A stretch of 64,000 nt of DNA from contig JBCAXJ010000011.1 of assembly GCA_038534135.1 (NCBI GenBank), positions 30,618 through 94,617 of the forward strand. Direction: 5' to 3'. Made by a program: the position numbers and the translations under genes. Source of the DNA: Thermohalobaculum sp038534135. GTDB taxonomy: Bacteria > Pseudomonadota > Alphaproteobacteria > Rhodobacterales > Rhodobacteraceae. The notes below the pieces were generated by a model that was given only the letters and a program-made list of their open reading frames with translations, was not told the DNA's origin and did no database searches. Below are positions 8,457 through 19,391 of the stretch, one piece after another. Numbering within the stretch: position 1 is the first letter of the stretch; every line of letters begins with the position of its first letter.

Positions 8457-10832
8457 ATGCAGGGATCCTTCTCCGAAGACGACGCGTTCGAGGAATTCGA
8501 CCAACCGCTGTCACAGCGAGCGATGGCGCCTGCCCCCTATATGCAGGGGCTGAACGATCCTCAGCATCAAGCGGTAGAGGCACTGGACGGCCCCGTGCTG
8601 GTGCTCGCGGGTGCAGGCACCGGCAAGACACGGGTGCTGACAACCCGCCTCGCGCATCTGATCCACACGCGCCGTGCCTGGCCCAGCCAGATCCTGGCGG
8701 TCACGTTCACGAACAAGGCCGCGCGCGAGATGAAGCACCGCGTCGGCAACCTGATCGGCGGCGCGGTCGAGGGCATGCCATGGCTTGGCACCTTCCACGC
8801 GATCTGCGTTAAAATCCTGCGACGCCACGCGGAACTGGTTGATCTGAAAAGCAATTTCACGATCCTCGATACTGATGACCAGCTCCGCCTCATAAAGCAA
8901 CTTCTCGACGCCGAGGAGATCGACACCAAGCGCTGGCCGCCGCGGATGTTCGCGTCGATGCTGGACCGTTGGAAGAACAAGGCGCTGGGGCCGACGCGCG
9001 TGCCGCCGGACGAACAGGGCTTCGCAAACGGGCGCGGCGGCGACCTCTACAAGGCGTATCAACAGCGCCTGCGGACGCTTAATGCCGTCGATTTCGGCGA
9101 TCTTCTGCTGCACGTGGTCGAGATCTTCAAGAATCCGACCCATGCGGATATCCTCGCGGACTACCAGTCGCGGTTCAAATACATCCTCGTCGACGAATAT
9201 CAGGACACCAACGTCGCCCAGTATCTGTTCTTGAAACTGCTCGCGAAGGAGCATCGGAATATCTGCTGTGTCGGCGATGACGATCAGTCGATCTATGGCT
9301 GGCGCGGCGCCGAGGTCGGCAACATCCTGCGGTTCGAGAAGGATTTCGAGGGCGCCCAGGTCGTTCGGCTTGAGCAGAATTACCGCTCGACGCCGCACAT
9401 TCTCGCTGCGGCCTCGGGCGTGATCACCGCAAATCAGGACCGTCTGGGCAAGACGCTTTGGACCGAGGAAGACGACGGCGAAAAGGTCCGTCTGATCGGT
9501 CATTGGGATGGCGACGAAGAGGCCCGGTGGATTGCGGAGGAAGTCGAGGCCTTCCAACTCGGCACCCGCGGTCACGACCCGCAAGGGCTCGATAATCAGG
9601 CCATTCTGGTCCGCGCCAGCTTTCAGATGCGGGCCTTCGAAGATCGCTTTCTGACGATCGGTCTTCCCTATCGGGTGATCGGTGGTCCGCGTTTCTACGA
9701 GCGGATGGAAATCCGCGATGCCATGGCCTATTTCCGCGTCGCAATCTCCCCGGATGACGGATTGGCGTTGGAGCGCGTCATCAACACGCCGAAACGGGGG
9801 ATCGGCGACAAGGCTCTGCAGACACTCAATTTCATTGCACGCGAACACGGGATCGGGCTGCTCGATGCCTGCCGGATTGCGGTCGAGGAAGGCGCGCTCT
9901 CGAAACGCGCGAACAAGGCATTGGCCGAATTGGTCGCGAATTTCGACCGCTGGCGCGGGATGCTCGCGCCCGAAGGTGCCGCCCATGCCGAGATCGCCGA
10001 GATGATCCTGGACGAGTCCGGCTATACCGAGATGTGGCTGAACGACAAGTCGCCTGAAGCGCCGGGCCGCCTGGAGAACCTCAAGGAACTGGTTCAGGCG
10101 CTTGATGATTTCGAGAACCTCCAGGGCTTCCTTGAACACGTCTCGCTGGTCATGGACAACGAGACCGAAGACGGTGCGCAGAAGATCTCGATCATGACGC
10201 TGCACGCCGCCAAAGGCCTGGAGTTCCCGGTGGTCTTCCTGCCGGGCTGGGAGGACGGGCTGTTCCCCTCGCAGCGCTCGATGGATGAGAACGGGCAAAA
10301 GGGTGTCGAGGAGGAACGCCGCCTTGCCTATGTCGGTCTGACGCGCGCGATGGAGCACCTGACGGTCACCTTCGCTGCCAACCGGCATATGTACGGCCGT
10401 TGGCAAAGCGCGATGCCAAGCCGCTTCATTGACGAACTGCCGCCCGAGAACGTCGAGGTTTTGACCCCACCTGGGCTCTATGGCGGGTCGTACGGCGCCG
10501 CGACCACGACGCCACAAGGCTCGACGCTTGAGGAACGCGCCGTCGCCGCCTCGACTTACAACTCACCGGGCTGGAAGCGGATGAACGAACGGCGCGGGCA
10601 GAAGGGCGTGCGCTCGCCGTCCGAGGCCAAGAACCTCGTGATTGATGCCGAGGCGATCAGCGCCTTCGAAATCGGCACCCGCGTCTTCCACCAGAAGTTC
10701 GGCTACGGCGAGATCATGGATATCGAGGGCGACAAGATCGCGGTCGAGTTCGACAAAGCAGGCGAGAAGCGCGTCGTTGCATCATACTTGTCTCAGGCCG
10801 AAACCGCATCGGTCGACGACGTTCCGTTTTAG
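8457..10832 (+). CDS. uvrD: DNA helicase II, UvrD/PcrA
   Basis: This 791-residue superfamily 1A helicase unwinds DNA 3' to 5' in nucleotide-excision and mismatch repair and removes RecA filaments. Motif I (AGAGTGKT) is at residues 51-58. Motif II DEYQDT is near residue 247, the QNYRSTP motif follows, and SIMTLHAAKGLEFPVVFLPGWEDGLFP and RRLAYVGLTRA mark motifs V and VI. The C-terminal 60 residues (FEIGTRVFHQKFGYGEIM) form the Tudor-like RNA-polymerase-interaction domain seen in PcrA and UvrD. The length is normal and the gene stands alone, under a probable LexA box. Confidence 0.95.
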   Translation: MQGSFSEDDAFEEFDQPLSQRAMAPAPYMQGLNDPQHQAVEALDGPVLVLAGAGTGKTRVLTTRLAHLIHTRRAWPSQILAVTFTNKAAREMKHRVGNLIGGAVEGMPWLGTFHAICVKILRRHAELVDLKSNFTILDTDDQLRLIKQLLDAEEIDTKRWPPRMFASMLDRWKNKALGPTRVPPDEQGFANGRGGDLYKAYQQRLRTLNAVDFGDLLLHVVEIFKNPTHADILADYQSRFKYILVDEYQDTNVAQYLFLKLLAKEHRNICCVGDDDQSIYGWRGAEVGNILRFEKDFEGAQVVRLEQNYRSTPHILAAASGVITANQDRLGKTLWTEEDDGEKVRLIGHWDGDEEARWIAEEVEAFQLGTRGHDPQGLDNQAILVRASFQMRAFEDRFLTIGLPYRVIGGPRFYERMEIRDAMAYFRVAISPDDGLALERVINTPKRGIGDKALQTLNFIAREHGIGLLDACRIAVEEGALSKRANKALAELVANFDRWRGMLAPEGAAHAEIAEMILDESGYTEMWLNDKSPEAPGRLENLKELVQALDDFENLQGFLEHVSLVMDNETEDGAQKISIMTLHAAKGLEFPVVFLPGWEDGLFPSQRSMDENGQKGVEEERRLAYVGLTRAMEHLTVTFAANRHMYGRWQSAMPSRFIDELPPENVEVLTPPGLYGGSYGAATTTPQGSTLEERAVAASTYNSPGWKRMNERRGQKGVRSPSEAKNLVIDAEAISAFEIGTRVFHQKFGYGEIMDIEGDKIAVEFDKAGEKRVVASYLSQAETASVDDVPF

Positions 10833-10948
10833 AAGGATGTCACGCTGCTTCCCGCTCTGCCAGTCTTAGCGGCAACAAACTGAGCGATGCCGAGAGCCTT
10901 GGCTCTACGAACATCTCAAGCCCGCGAATACCGCCGATTTCACAGGCA

Positions 10949-11452
10949 TCAAGCCAGTTTGACCGGTCCAGCGGTCCAACTGCTGATCTCGGCCAAAGTC
11001 TTGTAAACCAAAGTTTCCTTGCTGCCGCTATACCGGCAGACAGACAAATAGCCGCCGCTCGCCGATATTCTCAGATCCACGCCGTCACCATCAGTATTGT
11101 CGTAGTAAATCCCGTGCTTGTCGCCGAGTATCGTGCGCAGGGCACCAATGCGACTCTTCCAGGTTCCTTGATCGCCGAGAAAAACAACCTTTGTAATCGA
11201 TGACGGCGCAACCATCGGCACCAAGGCTGATGCTCCGAGGGTCCCCTGCAAATCCGGGTCCATTTCAGCGTCGGCCCCAACACCCATCATCGAGACATGA
11301 GCGCCCAGTGCGCGTCCGTCGGCGAGCAGACACCCAATCGCAAGGCAACTGTTAACATGCGGAAAAACCAAGTCGTTTGCCGCTGCGACGTCAACGACAG
11401 ATTTATCAGTTTCTGTTGCAAGTGCTGGTTCAACACATTTTATATCGGCCAT
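10949..11452 (-). CDS. unknown protein with CheD-like Cys/His spacing
   Basis: This 167-residue protein is not recognised as a named family. The ATG at 11452 follows a good GGAGGT site at seven bases; a GTG three codons earlier lies too close to it. Residues 30-58 read FPHVNSC36LAIGCLL...ALGAH52VSMMG. The Cys and His are 16 residues apart inside alternating beta-type segments, which resembles the active site of CheD glutamine deamidases (GSC...H, about 17 apart), although the rest of CheD is not evident. Codon use is less GC-rich than in neighbours. It lies 116 bases downstream of the sulfotransferase on the same strand, with an AT-rich spacer that could hold its own promoter. Confidence 0.55.
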   Translation of the reverse strand: MADIKCVEPALATETDKSVVDVAAANDLVFPHVNSCLAIGCLLADGRALGAHVSMMGVGADAEMDPDLQGTLGASALVPMVAPSSITKVVFLGDQGTWKSRIGALRTILGDKHGIYYDNTDGDGVDLRISASGGYLSVCRYSGSKETLVYKTLAEISSWTAGPVKLA

Positions 11453-11568
11453 AGCTGGCACCTCCGAATAGATTGATCAAAATAAGTTTTTGCGAGCCCA
11501 AATGGACGCTAGAAAGTAATGGTCAGGGTACGCTCTTCACCGGATTCGTCAAGATCGGCGACGGCTGG

Positions 11569-12453
11569 TCAGGCCCCGACAGGCGCAGGACCTTGGGGCA
11601 TCTCGCCCTGTGTCGGCTGGCCCTCGGGTTGCTGGGCAACGACCCGGAAGGCCTTGGAGTTCGGCAGATCGCGCCAGAACGCCAGTTTCGCATACTTCTC
11701 GAACAGGTCTGGCGGCAGCACTGTCTCGCGCGGGCGCGGTGCGACGGTCTTGTGCACCCGATGCAATCCATCCAACCCAAGCTGCGCGTCGAACTGCGGC
11801 GCGTCGTAATCCACCGACGAGAAGTCATGCTCGAACCACGGCTCTTCCAGGAACTCGTAGATCAGCTTGAAGACTTCTTCCGGCCGGTGCGCGATAAGAT
11901 CATATTCGACGATCACGACCCGTTCGGCAAATTCCGAGTAGCAGGCCTCGCGCAGCGCATGCCAAGGAAAGCCAACCAAACGGTTGGCACCCGCCAACGC
12001 CTCGACCCGCGTGTAGACCGTTGAACGCTCGCCGGGATTGTTGAAGAGCCGTGTATGTTCGAACGCATTCTGGCGGAACTGCCGTTCCATCGAGTCCATG
12101 ATCCAGGCGACATCGCGCACCAAGCAGATGACTTTCGCCTCTGGGAACACCTGCGTCAGTGCGGGCAATTGCGCAGTCCACGCACGGTTGGTGTCGAAGA
12201 TCACTTCGTTCTCGTAGTCGGCGTAATAGCTGTCAAACAAGCCGCGCAAGAACCGCGCCCGTTGCTCCTGGCTCACCATGGTCGAGAGTTCGGAGCCTGC
12301 CGAAACCTGGCTGATGATGCCCTCGAACAATCCCGCAATCGGACTCGACATGCCTGCGTGGAACCTTGGGTTCTGACGCAGGATCCCGGCCGTCAGGGTG
12401 GACCCCGATCGCGGCAATCCCGAAATGAAGTGAAACTTGGGCGAAGATGACAC
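11569..12453 (-). CDS. PAPS-dependent sulfotransferase family protein
   Basis: This 294-residue protein has the two nucleotide-binding blocks of sulfotransferases: the 5'-phosphosulfate loop GLPRSGSTL (residues 12-20) and, further on, VICLVRDVAWIMDSMERQFRQN, which corresponds to the 3'-phosphate-binding strand and helix. It starts at a GTG. The C-terminus is a Pro/Gln-rich tail. The acceptor (sugar, peptide or small molecule) cannot be read from sequence. It is divergent from a TPR-methyltransferase; similar TPR-linked sulfotransferases and methyltransferases occur together in marine Alphaproteobacteria, which hints at modification of a surface or secreted product. Confidence 0.85.
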   Translation of the reverse strand: MSSSPKFHFISGLPRSGSTLTAGILRQNPRFHAGMSSPIAGLFEGIISQVSAGSELSTMVSQEQRARFLRGLFDSYYADYENEVIFDTNRAWTAQLPALTQVFPEAKVICLVRDVAWIMDSMERQFRQNAFEHTRLFNNPGERSTVYTRVEALAGANRLVGFPWHALREACYSEFAERVVIVEYDLIAHRPEEVFKLIYEFLEEPWFEHDFSSVDYDAPQFDAQLGLDGLHRVHKTVAPRPRETVLPPDLFEKYAKLAFWRDLPNSKAFRVVAQQPEGQPTQGEMPQGPAPVGA

Positions 12454-12601
12454 GTCGAACTGTCCTGCAACTGCTCATGACCAGATTTAAAGGTATGGGC
12501 TCGTCACTCACTCTGTTGCAAGTCCCGCGAGCGGCCCCTTGAACCATCAGCCATGACGGGCCACGATATTCCCAACACATAGCGAACAAGGATTTTACCC
12601 G

Positions 12602-13921
12602 ATGGACGTTCAGGCGCGCCTGCAAGAAGCGATCGATTTGCACCGGAACGGCGACCTCGATGCCGCGTATCCGATCTATAAGGAGATTCTAGACGAAGAG
12701 CCAAATCAGGCAGATGCGTTACACTTTGCCGGTTTGCTGGCGCATCAGAAGGGGGATGACGCGCAGGGCATCGATCTGATCCAGCGCTCGCTGAAAATCT
12801 TCCCCGGCAATGCGGGCGCCCACAACAATCTGGGAAACATCTACAAGCGCGCGGGCAAGTCCGACGAAGCCATCGAAAGCTATTCCGCTGCCCTTGGCAT
12901 CAGCCCCAACCACGCCGACACCTGGAACAATTTCGGTGTTCTGCTGCGCACGTCTCAGCGCTTCGAGGAGGCCGAGAGGGCGCTGAAGAACGCCACCACG
13001 ATCGACAAGAAACACGCCGAGGCCTGGCACAATCTCGGCCTGCTTTACCTGCTGACGAGCCATCTGGAAGCCGCGGGCGATGCGTTTGAAGCGTGCCTCG
13101 ACCTCGGCACCAAGCGCTGGGGCGACCCGGTTTGGCATGCGCGCGTTCTTTGCGCGATCGGGCGGCGCGATCGGGCGCTGGAACAGATGGAACTGCACCT
13201 GCAACGCCATCCTGATGACCCTGTCGCAAAGCACCAGATCGCGGCCTTGCGGGGCGAAGTGGTTGATCGCGCGTCGGACGGGTATGTGAAGAAGCACTTC
13301 GACAGCTTTGCTGAAAGCTTCGACGAAGTGCTCGCCCGCCTGGACTACAGGGCTCCGGAAATCGTTGCCGACGTTGTCGATCGATTGATGGAAGGACGCG
13401 AGCCAATCGGCGATGTGCTGGATCTGGGATGTGGCACCGGCCTCTGCGGCCCGCTGATCCGTCAGCACTGCAAGGTGCTGACCGGTATGGACCTGTCCGA
13501 GGGCATGCTGCGCAAAGCAGCTGAACTGAAGAACGCCGATGGCGGCCGCATCTACGATCACCTCGTCGAAGCAGAGTTGGTTACCTTCCTGCGCGAGGCG
13601 CCGCGCGACTGCTTCGGCATGGCGACATGTGTCGATACGCTCTGCTATTTCGGCCCGCTCGAGGACATGATGGAGGCGTTGACGCCTGCCCTGCGTCCCG
13701 GCGGGATCATGGTCGCCACCGTCGAGAAATGCGAGGATCTCGACGGGCCCGGCTATCTCATCGACCAGTCGGGGCGCTACAGCCATACCGAACCCTATTT
13801 GCGCCACGCGGCGGCGGGCGCCGGTCTCGATTTCGTCTCGGTCGAGCCGCAGATCTTGCGCAAGGAACTGGGTTCGGATGTCCACGGCTATGTCTTCGTG
13901 GTGCAGCGCCCTGCAGGTTGA
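12602..13921 (+). CDS. TPR-repeat SAM-dependent methyltransferase
   Basis: This is a 439-residue two-part protein. About residues 3-210 are tetratricopeptide repeats, with the clearest copies reading AGAHNNLGNIYKRAGKSDEAIE and AEAWHNLGLLYLLTSHLEAAGDAF. The C-terminal 180 residues are a class I methyltransferase whose SAM-binding loop reads DVLDLGCGTGLCGPLI near residue 275 and is followed by TGMDLSEGMLRKA. The TPR part probably recruits a protein substrate. The position opposite the sulfotransferase start suggests coordinated expression from the 148-base divergent spacer. The methylated substrate is unknown. Confidence 0.88.
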   Translation: MDVQARLQEAIDLHRNGDLDAAYPIYKEILDEEPNQADALHFAGLLAHQKGDDAQGIDLIQRSLKIFPGNAGAHNNLGNIYKRAGKSDEAIESYSAALGISPNHADTWNNFGVLLRTSQRFEEAERALKNATTIDKKHAEAWHNLGLLYLLTSHLEAAGDAFEACLDLGTKRWGDPVWHARVLCAIGRRDRALEQMELHLQRHPDDPVAKHQIAALRGEVVDRASDGYVKKHFDSFAESFDEVLARLDYRAPEIVADVVDRLMEGREPIGDVLDLGCGTGLCGPLIRQHCKVLTGMDLSEGMLRKAAELKNADGGRIYDHLVEAELVTFLREAPRDCFGMATCVDTLCYFGPLEDMMEALTPALRPGGIMVATVEKCEDLDGPGYLIDQSGRYSHTEPYLRHAAAGAGLDFVSVEPQILRKELGSDVHGYVFVVQRPAG

Positions 13922-14078
13922 TAGGTGGTTCTTTTTTCAACTTGCCGCGCGGTTGCCCCGTCTTCGCCCTTGCAGCGCCGAAATCGATTGGCCATGGTGA
14001 TCGCCTCAAAACCGGGCCGGGTGGGGGCGGCGGTTCGGAAAACCAACAGGGCACCGATCACCAGATGGGGGAGATATC

Positions 14079-14390
14079 ATGGCGGGAGAGAAGGACACCT
14101 TCGAGGTCTACAAGGACAAGCGTGGCGAATTCCGTTGGCGGCGCAAAGCACCGAACGGCAAGATCGTCGGGGCTTCTTCCGAGGGTTACAACAAGAAGAA
14201 AGATGCCGAGGCGAACATGAATCGCGGCCACAACGAGAAAGACAAGTGGGAGTTCTACAAGGACAAGCGTGGTGAGTACCGCTGGCGCCGCAAGGCCGTG
14301 AACGGGAACATCATCGGCGCGGCGTCCGAGGGATACACGAAGAAGAAAGACGCCGAAGAGAATGCGGCACGTCAGGGATACAAGGCCTGA
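14079..14390 (+). CDS. YegP/DUF1508 tandem-domain protein
   Basis: This is a small 103-residue protein made of two nearly identical halves. Each contains F/WE(V/F)YKDKRGE(F/Y)RWRRKA, then NG.I(V/I)GA(S/A)SEGY.KKKDAE. This is the DUF1508 (YegP) repeat. A GGGGGAG ribosome-binding site precedes the ATG. The protein is highly charged and probably cytoplasmic; family members are often stress-induced, but no biochemical role is established. The gene stands alone and is followed ten bases later by an inverted repeat. Confidence 0.88.
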   Translation: MAGEKDTFEVYKDKRGEFRWRRKAPNGKIVGASSEGYNKKKDAEANMNRGHNEKDKWEFYKDKRGEYRWRRKAVNGNIIGAASEGYTKKKDAEENAARQGYKA

Positions 14391-14399
14391 CCTTCTTCA

Positions 14400-14422
14400 A
14401 GGATGGGCATAACGCCCATCCT
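14400..14422. terminator. hairpin after DUF1508 gene
   Basis: AGGATGGGC, loop ATAAC, GCCCATCCT forms a perfect nine-pair stem ten bases after the stop codon. There is no T-run after it, so it is either a weak terminator or an mRNA 3' stabilising hairpin. Confidence 0.5.
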
Positions 14423-14514
14423 ACTCGCAGCCTACCCAGCCATCACAGGGACGATTGACCTCTCCGCATCAGCGGCAGAGCGTACTGCAGTTATGCCGTG
14501 CCGGAGGGGAACGC

Positions 14515-16182
14515 ATGTCTGACTTCACGGTCGCCGATCTCGTTGCCGAGTTTCTGGACAGGATCGGCGTGGATACCGCCTTCGGCATTATTTCGGTCCA
14601 TAACATCCCGATGATGGATGCGATCCGGGCGCGCAACCGGATCCGGATGATCCCGTCGCGCGGCGAGGCCGGCGGCGCGCACATGGCGGATGGTTACGCG
14701 CGTGTGACCGGTAGAATGGGTGTTCTGATCACATCCACCGGACCCGGGGCTGCCAACGCCGTTGGCGGCCTGGTCGAAGCGCGCTTTGCATCGACACCAG
14801 TGTTGCACATCACAGGACAAAGCAGAACGCCTCACCTGGGGCGCGGGATGGGCACGACCCATGATGTCGACAACCAACTCGGGATGCTGGCAGCGTCGGG
14901 CAAGGCTGCCTTCCGCGTACCGTCAGCCGCAGAGGCGCTCGGCACACTCACACGTGCGGCAACTGCTGCGCGGACAGCGCCCTGCGGGCCTGTAAGCGTC
15001 GAGATCCCGATTGACATTCAACGCACGTCGATCCCGCGGCCCGAAGCGCTGGATTACCTGAAGCTGCCGTTACCAGATCTTCCGAAGGCGCCTGACAGCG
15101 TCCTCGATGCGCTCGCCGATCGCGTTCGTGCGTCCCGCCGCCCGATGCTGTGGGTCGGGAACGGCGCGGGCAGCGCGAGTGCTCAGGTCTCCCGGCTGCT
15201 CGACCTCGGCTTCGGCATGGTGTGCTCGTGGAACGGCCGGGGCGTGGTCTCGGAGGATCACCCGATGAACCTTGGCGGGTTGAATGGCGGCGGCGTGCCG
15301 ATGATCGAGGAGTTTTATGCGGGCTGCGATCTGATGCTGGTATGCGGTTCGCGTCTGCGCGGGCACGAGACGATCGACTTCTCGCTCAAACTCCCGAAGC
15401 CGTTGGTCCAGATTGACGTCGATCCGACAGCAGACGGGCGGACCTATCCAAATGATCAGTTTATCCTTGGTGATGTAGCGCAGGTTCTGGCTGGACTCGC
15501 TGACCGGCTGAGGGACTGGACATCGGAACCGGCATTCTCGGATGACTTCGCCAGAATGAAAACGGGCGCGCGCAAAGCCTTCGTGGCCACGCTGGGTCCC
15601 TACCAGACGTTCTCCGAGCAACTCCGCGCCGCGCTGCCACGGGACACGGTCTTCGCCCGCGACGTCACGATCAACCACTCGACTTGGGGCAACCGGCTGT
15701 TCCCGCTGCACGATGCACGCAGCAACGTCTACCCCGTCGGTGCCGGGATCGGACAGGGCCTGAGCCTGGCAATCGGGGCCGCGATCGGGGCCGAGCAGAC
15801 ATCTTCGGGCCGGCGAACGCTCTGTATGACCGGTGACGGCGGTTTCATGCTGAACCTTGGCGAGCTTTGGACCGCCGTGCAGGAGCGTCCTAATCTCGTC
15901 ATCATGGTCATGAACGATGCGGGGTATGGCGTGATCCGGCACATTCAGGATGCCACAGGGGCGGGTCGCGCATTCGAGACGCTGACCCTGCCGAACCTTG
16001 CCGATCTCGCCACAACGGCAGGACTACCATTCTACCAGATCGCGGATGTCGAAACCTTCGGACCAACCGTGGCGGAAGCCATATCTCGCAGCGGCCCGGT
16101 CTTGGTCGAGATCGACATGACGGCGATTGGACCGCACCCGCCCTATTTCCCATACGGACCCAAAGCGGTTCCCGTGGACTGA
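14515..16182 (+). CDS. thiamine-pyrophosphate enzyme (acetolactate synthase/decarboxylase-like)
   Basis: This 555-residue protein has the three domains of the acetolactate synthase/benzoylformate decarboxylase superfamily. The catalytic glutamate is in SRGEAGGAHMADGYAR (near residue 50), the TPP motif is GDGGFMLNLGELWTAVQ...VMNDAGYG near residues 440-475, and the pyrimidine and pyrophosphate halves flank a central Rossmann domain. The ATG at 14515 follows a strong GGAGGGG site. It lacks clear specificity residues for acetolactate synthase, so the substrate is open; a 2-oxoacid decarboxylase or carboligase is likely. It is followed after four bases by a TauE/SafE-type exporter, so the two are probably functionally linked. 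Confidence 0.8.
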   Translation: MSDFTVADLVAEFLDRIGVDTAFGIISVHNIPMMDAIRARNRIRMIPSRGEAGGAHMADGYARVTGRMGVLITSTGPGAANAVGGLVEARFASTPVLHITGQSRTPHLGRGMGTTHDVDNQLGMLAASGKAAFRVPSAAEALGTLTRAATAARTAPCGPVSVEIPIDIQRTSIPRPEALDYLKLPLPDLPKAPDSVLDALADRVRASRRPMLWVGNGAGSASAQVSRLLDLGFGMVCSWNGRGVVSEDHPMNLGGLNGGGVPMIEEFYAGCDLMLVCGSRLRGHETIDFSLKLPKPLVQIDVDPTADGRTYPNDQFILGDVAQVLAGLADRLRDWTSEPAFSDDFARMKTGARKAFVATLGPYQTFSEQLRAALPRDTVFARDVTINHSTWGNRLFPLHDARSNVYPVGAGIGQGLSLAIGAAIGAEQTSSGRRTLCMTGDGGFMLNLGELWTAVQERPNLVIMVMNDAGYGVIRHIQDATGAGRAFETLTLPNLADLATTAGLPFYQIADVETFGPTVAEAISRSGPVLVEIDMTAIGPHPPYFPYGPKAVPVD

Positions 16183-16186
16183 CGGC

Positions 16187-16936
16187 ATGATCGAAGCATT
16201 TCTGCCATCCGAGGTGGGCCCCCTCACCGCCGTCGCGCTGCTAGGGGTCAGCTTCCTCGGCTCGTTCATAACGGCCGCCTTTGGCATCGGCGGCGGCGTC
16301 GTGGTGCTCGCTGTCTTTGCGAGCCTTCTCGCACCCACCGCGTTAATCCCGGTGCACGGGGTCGTCCAAGTCGGGTCCAATGCCGGGCGTACACTGATCA
16401 TGCGTGATCACATCGACTGGCCGATCTGGACCGTGTTCGTGATCGGAACCGCCGTGGGTGTAGCGATCGGCGGGTTGGTGGTGGTCGACCTTCCCCCCCA
16501 TCTCATCCAGATCGCTGTCGGATGCTTCATCCTCTGGACGCTCGTCGCGACACCTCCGGCCTTCCTGCGGAAATCGGCATGGCTGGCGGGTGGTCTATCC
16601 TCGTTCCTCACGATGTTCTTCGGTGCGACGGGTCCGTTCGTGTCCGCTTATCTCAAGACCCGGCAATACGACCGGATGGGCCAGGTCGCGATGCAGGGCG
16701 CTTGCATGACCGTGCAGCATGGATTGAAAGTTATGGCCTTTGGTCTTCTCGGCTTCGCGTTCGGACCTTATATCGTGCTCATCGTCGGCATGATCGCGTT
16801 CGGCTTTGTCGGAACGATCGTGGGCCGCAAGGTCCTGATGAAGATCGACGAGAAACGCTTCAAACTCGCACTCAACACCATGCTGGTCCTGCTTTCCCTC
16901 AGGCTGATCTGGGCCGGCACCTCTACCTACCTGTAG
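16187..16936 (+). CDS. TauE/SafE (TSUP) family anion exporter
   Basis: This 249-residue membrane protein has about eight hydrophobic helices and the TSUP pattern: GSFITAAFGIGGGVVVL near the N-terminus and the related MFFGATGPFVSAYL in the second half. Members export sulfite, sulfoacetate or other organic anions. The ATG at 16187 lies four bases after the TPP enzyme stop; the frame is open 20 codons further upstream, but that would overlap the enzyme gene. Co-transcription suggests it exports a product of that pathway. The end of the gene contains the CCTAC motif discussed in the findings. Confidence 0.85.
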   Translation: MIEAFLPSEVGPLTAVALLGVSFLGSFITAAFGIGGGVVVLAVFASLLAPTALIPVHGVVQVGSNAGRTLIMRDHIDWPIWTVFVIGTAVGVAIGGLVVVDLPPHLIQIAVGCFILWTLVATPPAFLRKSAWLAGGLSSFLTMFFGATGPFVSAYLKTRQYDRMGQVAMQGACMTVQHGLKVMAFGLLGFAFGPYIVLIVGMIAFGFVGTIVGRKVLMKIDEKRFKLALNTMLVLLSLRLIWAGTSTYL

Positions 16937-16980
16937 GTCGTCACCTTCGACGCACCTACCTATCGACAGGAAGAACTCCC

Positions 16981-17748
16981 ATGACAGACCTTTCTGGAAA
17001 ATCTGCCGTTGTCACTGGCGCCAGCCGCGGCATCGGCGCCGAGACCGCCAAAGTATTGGCCAAGGCCGGTGCCTCGGTCGTCCTCGCAGCCCGTACGGCG
17101 ACGCAGATCGAAGCCCTTGCCGCCGAGATCACAAACGCAGGCGGCACGGCGCGCGCTGTCGCGTGCGACGTCTCGGACTACGCCGAATTCGGCAAAGCGA
17201 TTGCAGCAGCACAGGATATGACCGGCTCGCTGGACGTGCTGGTCAACAATGCTGGCGTGATCGACCCGATCGGACATCTCGCGGACACGGATCCCGAGGA
17301 ATGGACCCGCGCGGCAACCATCAACTACTTCTCGGTCTACAACGGGTTGCGCCACGCGCTGCCGATCATGAAGACGCAAGGATCCGGCACCATCGTCAAC
17401 GTCTCCTCCGGTGCAGCGCACGGCCCGATGGAGGGTTGGTCGCATTACTGCTCGGCAAAGGCGGCGGACGCGATGCTGACTCGCTGCGCTGACAAGGAAT
17501 GTCGGAAGGACGGCGTGCGCGTGATGGGCCTCAGCCCCGGCACCGTCGCCACCTACATGCAAGAGGCGATCAGTTTCTCTGGCATCAACCCGGTCTCGAA
17601 GCTCGACTGGTCGGCACATATCCCGGCAGACTGGCCCGCCCGTGCAATCCTGTGGATGTGCGGCCCGGATGCCGACGCGTTTGTCGGCGAGGAAGTCAAG
17701 CTGCGCGAAGACGACGTCCGTCGCCGCGTGGGACTGCTCCCGGCATAA
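16981..17748 (+). CDS. SDR family oxidoreductase
   Basis: This is a 255-residue classical short-chain dehydrogenase. The cofactor motif GASRGIG is near residues 14-20, NNAG near 84, the catalytic Ser in NVSSGAAHG, and Y-x-x-x-K in WSHYCSAKAADAM. The AARTATQIE sequence after the second strand, with Arg, is compatible with NADPH preference. The AGGAAG site precedes the ATG. The substrate is unknown. It lies 44 bases after the TSUP gene and converges on the flavin monooxygenase with only eight bases between the two stops. Confidence 0.88.
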   Translation: MTDLSGKSAVVTGASRGIGAETAKVLAKAGASVVLAARTATQIEALAAEITNAGGTARAVACDVSDYAEFGKAIAAAQDMTGSLDVLVNNAGVIDPIGHLADTDPEEWTRAATINYFSVYNGLRHALPIMKTQGSGTIVNVSSGAAHGPMEGWSHYCSAKAADAMLTRCADKECRKDGVRVMGLSPGTVATYMQEAISFSGINPVSKLDWSAHIPADWPARAILWMCGPDADAFVGEEVKLREDDVRRRVGLLPA

Positions 17749-17756
17749 GTCCGCGC

Positions 17757-19391
<1,635 letters not shown>

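Noticed and set aside
8511..10517. 668-residue open frame antisense to uvrD
   Set aside because: It mirrors the GC-biased codons of uvrD, has no recognisable motif, and uvrD itself has all helicase motifs on the plus strand.
14515..16182. sulfoacetaldehyde acetyltransferase (xsc)
   Set aside because: The neighbouring TSUP gene suggested it, but the N-terminal sequence is of the general acetolactate-synthase/decarboxylase type and the protein is shorter than Xsc.
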